Shown: positions 13,468 to 15,113 of the stretch, in pieces
How the letters are laid out: every line of letters starts with the position of its first letter
Numbering within the stretch: the stretch's first letter is position 1
Origin: JBFHRE01 sp041591895
Lineage (GTDB): Bacteria > Actinomycetota > Acidimicrobiia > Spongiisociales > ZC4RG35
Direction: 5' to 3'
DNA: 15,113 bases
Assembly: GCA_041591895.1 (NCBI GenBank)
Contig: JBFHRE010000060.1
Coordinates: 1 to 15,113 of the forward strand
The notes under the pieces: model-generated
Databases searched by the model: none
Told to the model about the DNA's origin: nothing
Seen by the model: only the letters and a program-made list of their open reading frames with translations
Made by a program: the position numbers and the translations under genes

Positions 13468-14441
13468 TCAGCAGGGAAACCCTGGAGGCGGTCGAGGCCT
13501 CCGACACGGACCGGCTGCTGCGGATCATCGACGGGTGGTGCGGCGCCCGGTCATGGCAAGACCTGCTCGACCTGCGGCCTCACCTCGAGCATGCGCTCGA
13601 GCGCGGAAAGCAATTGTGGGCCGTCGACGAGCACATCCGGTACCGCCTCGCCCTCGAAGGGCCCGACGATCTCGCGGCGGCCGCGGTGGCCGAGGGGCCG
13701 GCACGGTTCGCCCTCGGCCCCCTCACCGAGGTCGTCGCGCAGCATCACACGTGGGAGGGGCTTGCGCCCCACCTGGGCGACGGACCGCACCGATCGCTGG
13801 TCGCGTTCGAGCGAGCGCTTCGCGAGGAAGACCTGGACCCGCACGATGTAGGCATACCCGTGTTCGACATCCCCGTGGCGCCGCAACCCTGGGAACCCCG
13901 CTATGCGGTCGCCACCTACAAGTCGGATCGGGCCGAGTTCCCGGCCCCACCCCGACCACGCCTCGACTGGGTGAACCTCCCGGAACAGGCCGGGTCGATC
14001 GACGACACCGAAACCGTCGAATCCCTCTACGCGCTCACGTCGGTATGGGTCGATCAGTCGAGCGGGCGCGCCGACGTCCGGGCGGTCGAAGGCGGCGCCA
14101 CCGAAGCCATCGCCGCCTTGGGGCTCCCCCGAGCGGCGATCGCCCGATGCAGCCCTGCAGACGCCCTCGCCTGGATGGCCTGGGCCGCGGCGTCCGGTGG
14201 CGCCCACGGCAGACGTCGGGGCGCCGCCGCCGGCCGCTATCACGCCTTCTGGGCCGCCGCCGCTCTCGCCGGCATCGAATGGCCGGTGGAACCGGCCGAA
14301 CTCGAGCGGGCACTGGACGAGCTCGAGTTCAGCCTGTGGTCGGATGGTGATGACAGCGGGTGGTCGCTGAGGTTGGCGGTCGCCGATCCCGCCGATGGGC
14401 TGGCCTGGGCGATCTCGGCCATCGACACCCCACCCGAATAG
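13464..14441 (+). CDS. conserved-looking protein of unknown function, 325 aa
   Basis: A 325-residue soluble protein, mostly alpha-helical by composition, with no signal peptide or membrane segment. I do not recognise its family with confidence. Visible features are a helical N-terminal half rich in Leu, Ala and Glu (1-125), a proline-rich middle (131-173) with IPVAPQPWEPRYAVATY, and a C-terminal helical region. That region contains ALAWMAWAAASGGAHGRRRGAAAGRYHAFWAAAALAG (235-270), whose GAHGRRRGAAAGR core looks like a conserved motif. It ends with a beta-rich stretch, LEFSLWSDGDDSGWSLRLAVADP. The start at 13464 has no Shine-Dalgarno and is the last ATG of a chain of overlapping stop-start junctions from the sulfurtransferase gene, implying expression by reinitiation. 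It converges on the LLM oxidoreductase gene, with 11 bases between stops. Confidence 0.75.
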   Translation: MISRETLEAVEASDTDRLLRIIDGWCGARSWQDLLDLRPHLEHALERGKQLWAVDEHIRYRLALEGPDDLAAAAVAEGPARFALGPLTEVVAQHHTWEGLAPHLGDGPHRSLVAFERALREEDLDPHDVGIPVFDIPVAPQPWEPRYAVATYKSDRAEFPAPPRPRLDWVNLPEQAGSIDDTETVESLYALTSVWVDQSSGRADVRAVEGGATEAIAALGLPRAAIARCSPADALAWMAWAAASGGAHGRRRGAAAGRYHAFWAAAALAGIEWPVEPAELERALDELEFSLWSDGDDSGWSLRLAVADPADGLAWAISAIDTPPE

Positions 14442-14452
14442 ACACCTGCGTT

Positions 14453-15113
14453 TCAGCCGTCGCGAAGCCTGCGCATCAGCCTCGGCATCGTCCGGAGCGT
14501 GAACAGCAGTGCCCGCCTCGACACGAGTGGAGCCACCGGCGCCAAGGAGACGTGCTCCAGCCCTGCGTCTGCCAGTGCTCCGAGCTTGGCCGCCACGTCG
14601 TCAGGTGTCCCCCAGACCAGGGATTCGGCCAGAACGTCCACCGGTACCCGGTCAATCGCACGGTCGATCTCTGACGGGTGATGGTGCGACGGGATGAAGT
14701 CCACCAGGCCTCGAAATCCCTCGCCCAACGGGTGGGACCGGCCGGCGGCTTTCCAGTTCGAGTCGGGCGCCAGGAGTGCCAGAAACTTGACCGCCCTGTG
14801 CTCGAGCCATTTCTCCGCGAGCGCTCTCGACGGCGCGGCGAGGTAGAACACCTGCATCGATGCGGTGATGCCGGCCCCGTCCCTGCCGCCGTCGACCGCC
14901 GACGACCGGATCCCGGTGATGGCGTCGTGGTATTCGTCCGGGCCCATCGGGAGGGTCGGGTACCACCCGTCCCCGTACAACCCGGTGAGCCGGCGCATCC
15001 GGGGCCCATGGGCCGCCACCCAAATCTCGGGACGACCACCCCGGCCGGGTTCGACGTCGAGGATCGCCCGATCGAGTTCGAAGAACCTCCCCTCGAAGTC
15101 GACCGGCCCCTGC
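14453..15113 (-). CDS. LLM-class (F420-type) oxidoreductase, N-terminal part outside window
   Basis: The C-terminal part (about 220 residues) of a luciferase-like TIM-barrel oxidoreductase. The frame runs off the right edge; the GTG near 15019 is internal. Edge-proximal residues read GPVDFEGRFFELDRAILDVEP, then PEIWVAAHGPRMRRLTGLYGDGWYPTLPMGPDEY, the characteristic late strand and loop of F420-dependent LLM enzymes. WGTPDDVAAKLGALADAGLEHVSLAPVAPL near the C-terminus is the family's final helix and strand. Actinobacterial members with this pattern usually use cofactor F420 rather than FMN; that is inference from family. The substrate is unknown. The missing N-terminus prevents a cofactor call from binding residues. 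Confidence 0.88.
   Translation of the reverse strand, partial: QGPVDFEGRFFELDRAILDVEPGRGGRPEIWVAAHGPRMRRLTGLYGDGWYPTLPMGPDEYHDAITGIRSSAVDGGRDGAGITASMQVFYLAAPSRALAEKWLEHRAVKFLALLAPDSNWKAAGRSHPLGEGFRGLVDFIPSHHHPSEIDRAIDRVPVDVLAESLVWGTPDDVAAKLGALADAGLEHVSLAPVAPLVSRRALLFTLRTMPRLMRRLRDG

Larger units (their letters stand above)
13436..13477 (+). repeat. three tandem 14-base repeats, each starting ATGATC
   Basis: Units at 13436-13449, 13450-13463 and 13464-13477 all begin ATGATC. Units two and three share ATGATCAGCAG (11 of 14 bases). The third unit contains the start codon of the downstream 325-residue protein. A period of 14 places each ATG in a new frame and makes the 5-codon frames end exactly on the next ATG. 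Confidence 0.85.

Overview
The window is a gene-dense, high-GC stretch of bacterial chromosome. Genes on both strands are tightly packed and the largest gap is about 120 bases. Codon use is GC-rich at third positions, GTG starts are frequent, and several start codons lie 6-7 bases after a TAnnnT hexamer with no Shine-Dalgarno sequence, which suggests leaderless transcripts. The gene content includes an F420-type luciferase-like oxidoreductase, DUF2237, DUF2905 and an ArsR-type regulator with a long N-terminal domain. Together these point to an actinobacterium, possibly Acidimicrobiia or a relative. The phylum call is inference from content and style, not from a marker gene.

Layout. (1) 1-2256, plus strand: the 3' part of a class II fructose-bisphosphate aldolase, then 11 bases later a Na+/H+ antiporter NhaA, closed by a strong UUCG-loop terminator. 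(2) 2337-6455, plus strand: a 52-residue C4 zinc-ribbon protein, a secreted DUF4331 protein, a secreted or membrane-anchored TPR protein, and a NicO/HupE-like metal transporter with an extracytoplasmic EF-hand-like loop and a His-rich cytoplasmic loop. The last two overlap by GTGA. (3) 6462-8535, minus strand: a dienelactone-hydrolase-like enzyme, then an ArsR-type regulator translationally coupled to a 59-residue protein of unknown function. The regulator's promoter has an inverted repeat framing its -10 element. (4) 8602-10724, plus strand: a phytoene-desaturase-like flavoprotein overlapping a GNAT acetyltransferase by ATGA. (5) 10734-11985, minus strand: DUF2237 protein and a 5'-3' exonuclease-fold protein. 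(6) 11974-14441, plus strand: a small helical protein, a DUF2905 membrane protein, a 3-mercaptopyruvate-type sulfurtransferase and a 325-residue unrecognised protein. (7) 14453 to the right edge, minus strand: the C-terminal part of an LLM-class oxidoreductase.

Most of the window is core and housekeeping metabolism. No transposase, integrase, CRISPR array, tRNA or rRNA was seen. The most unusual items are: a staircase of four ATGA stop-start junctions with 14-base tandem repeats leading into the 325-residue protein (13395-13467); a similar 14-base tandem repeat and out-of-frame leader ORF at the regulator start (7714-7768); a pair of divergent genes whose GTG starts overlap by 12 bases with putative -10 elements inside each other's coding sequence (11961-11998); and the DUF4331-TPR-NicO module (2577-6455), which looks like a candidate envelope metal-handling system.
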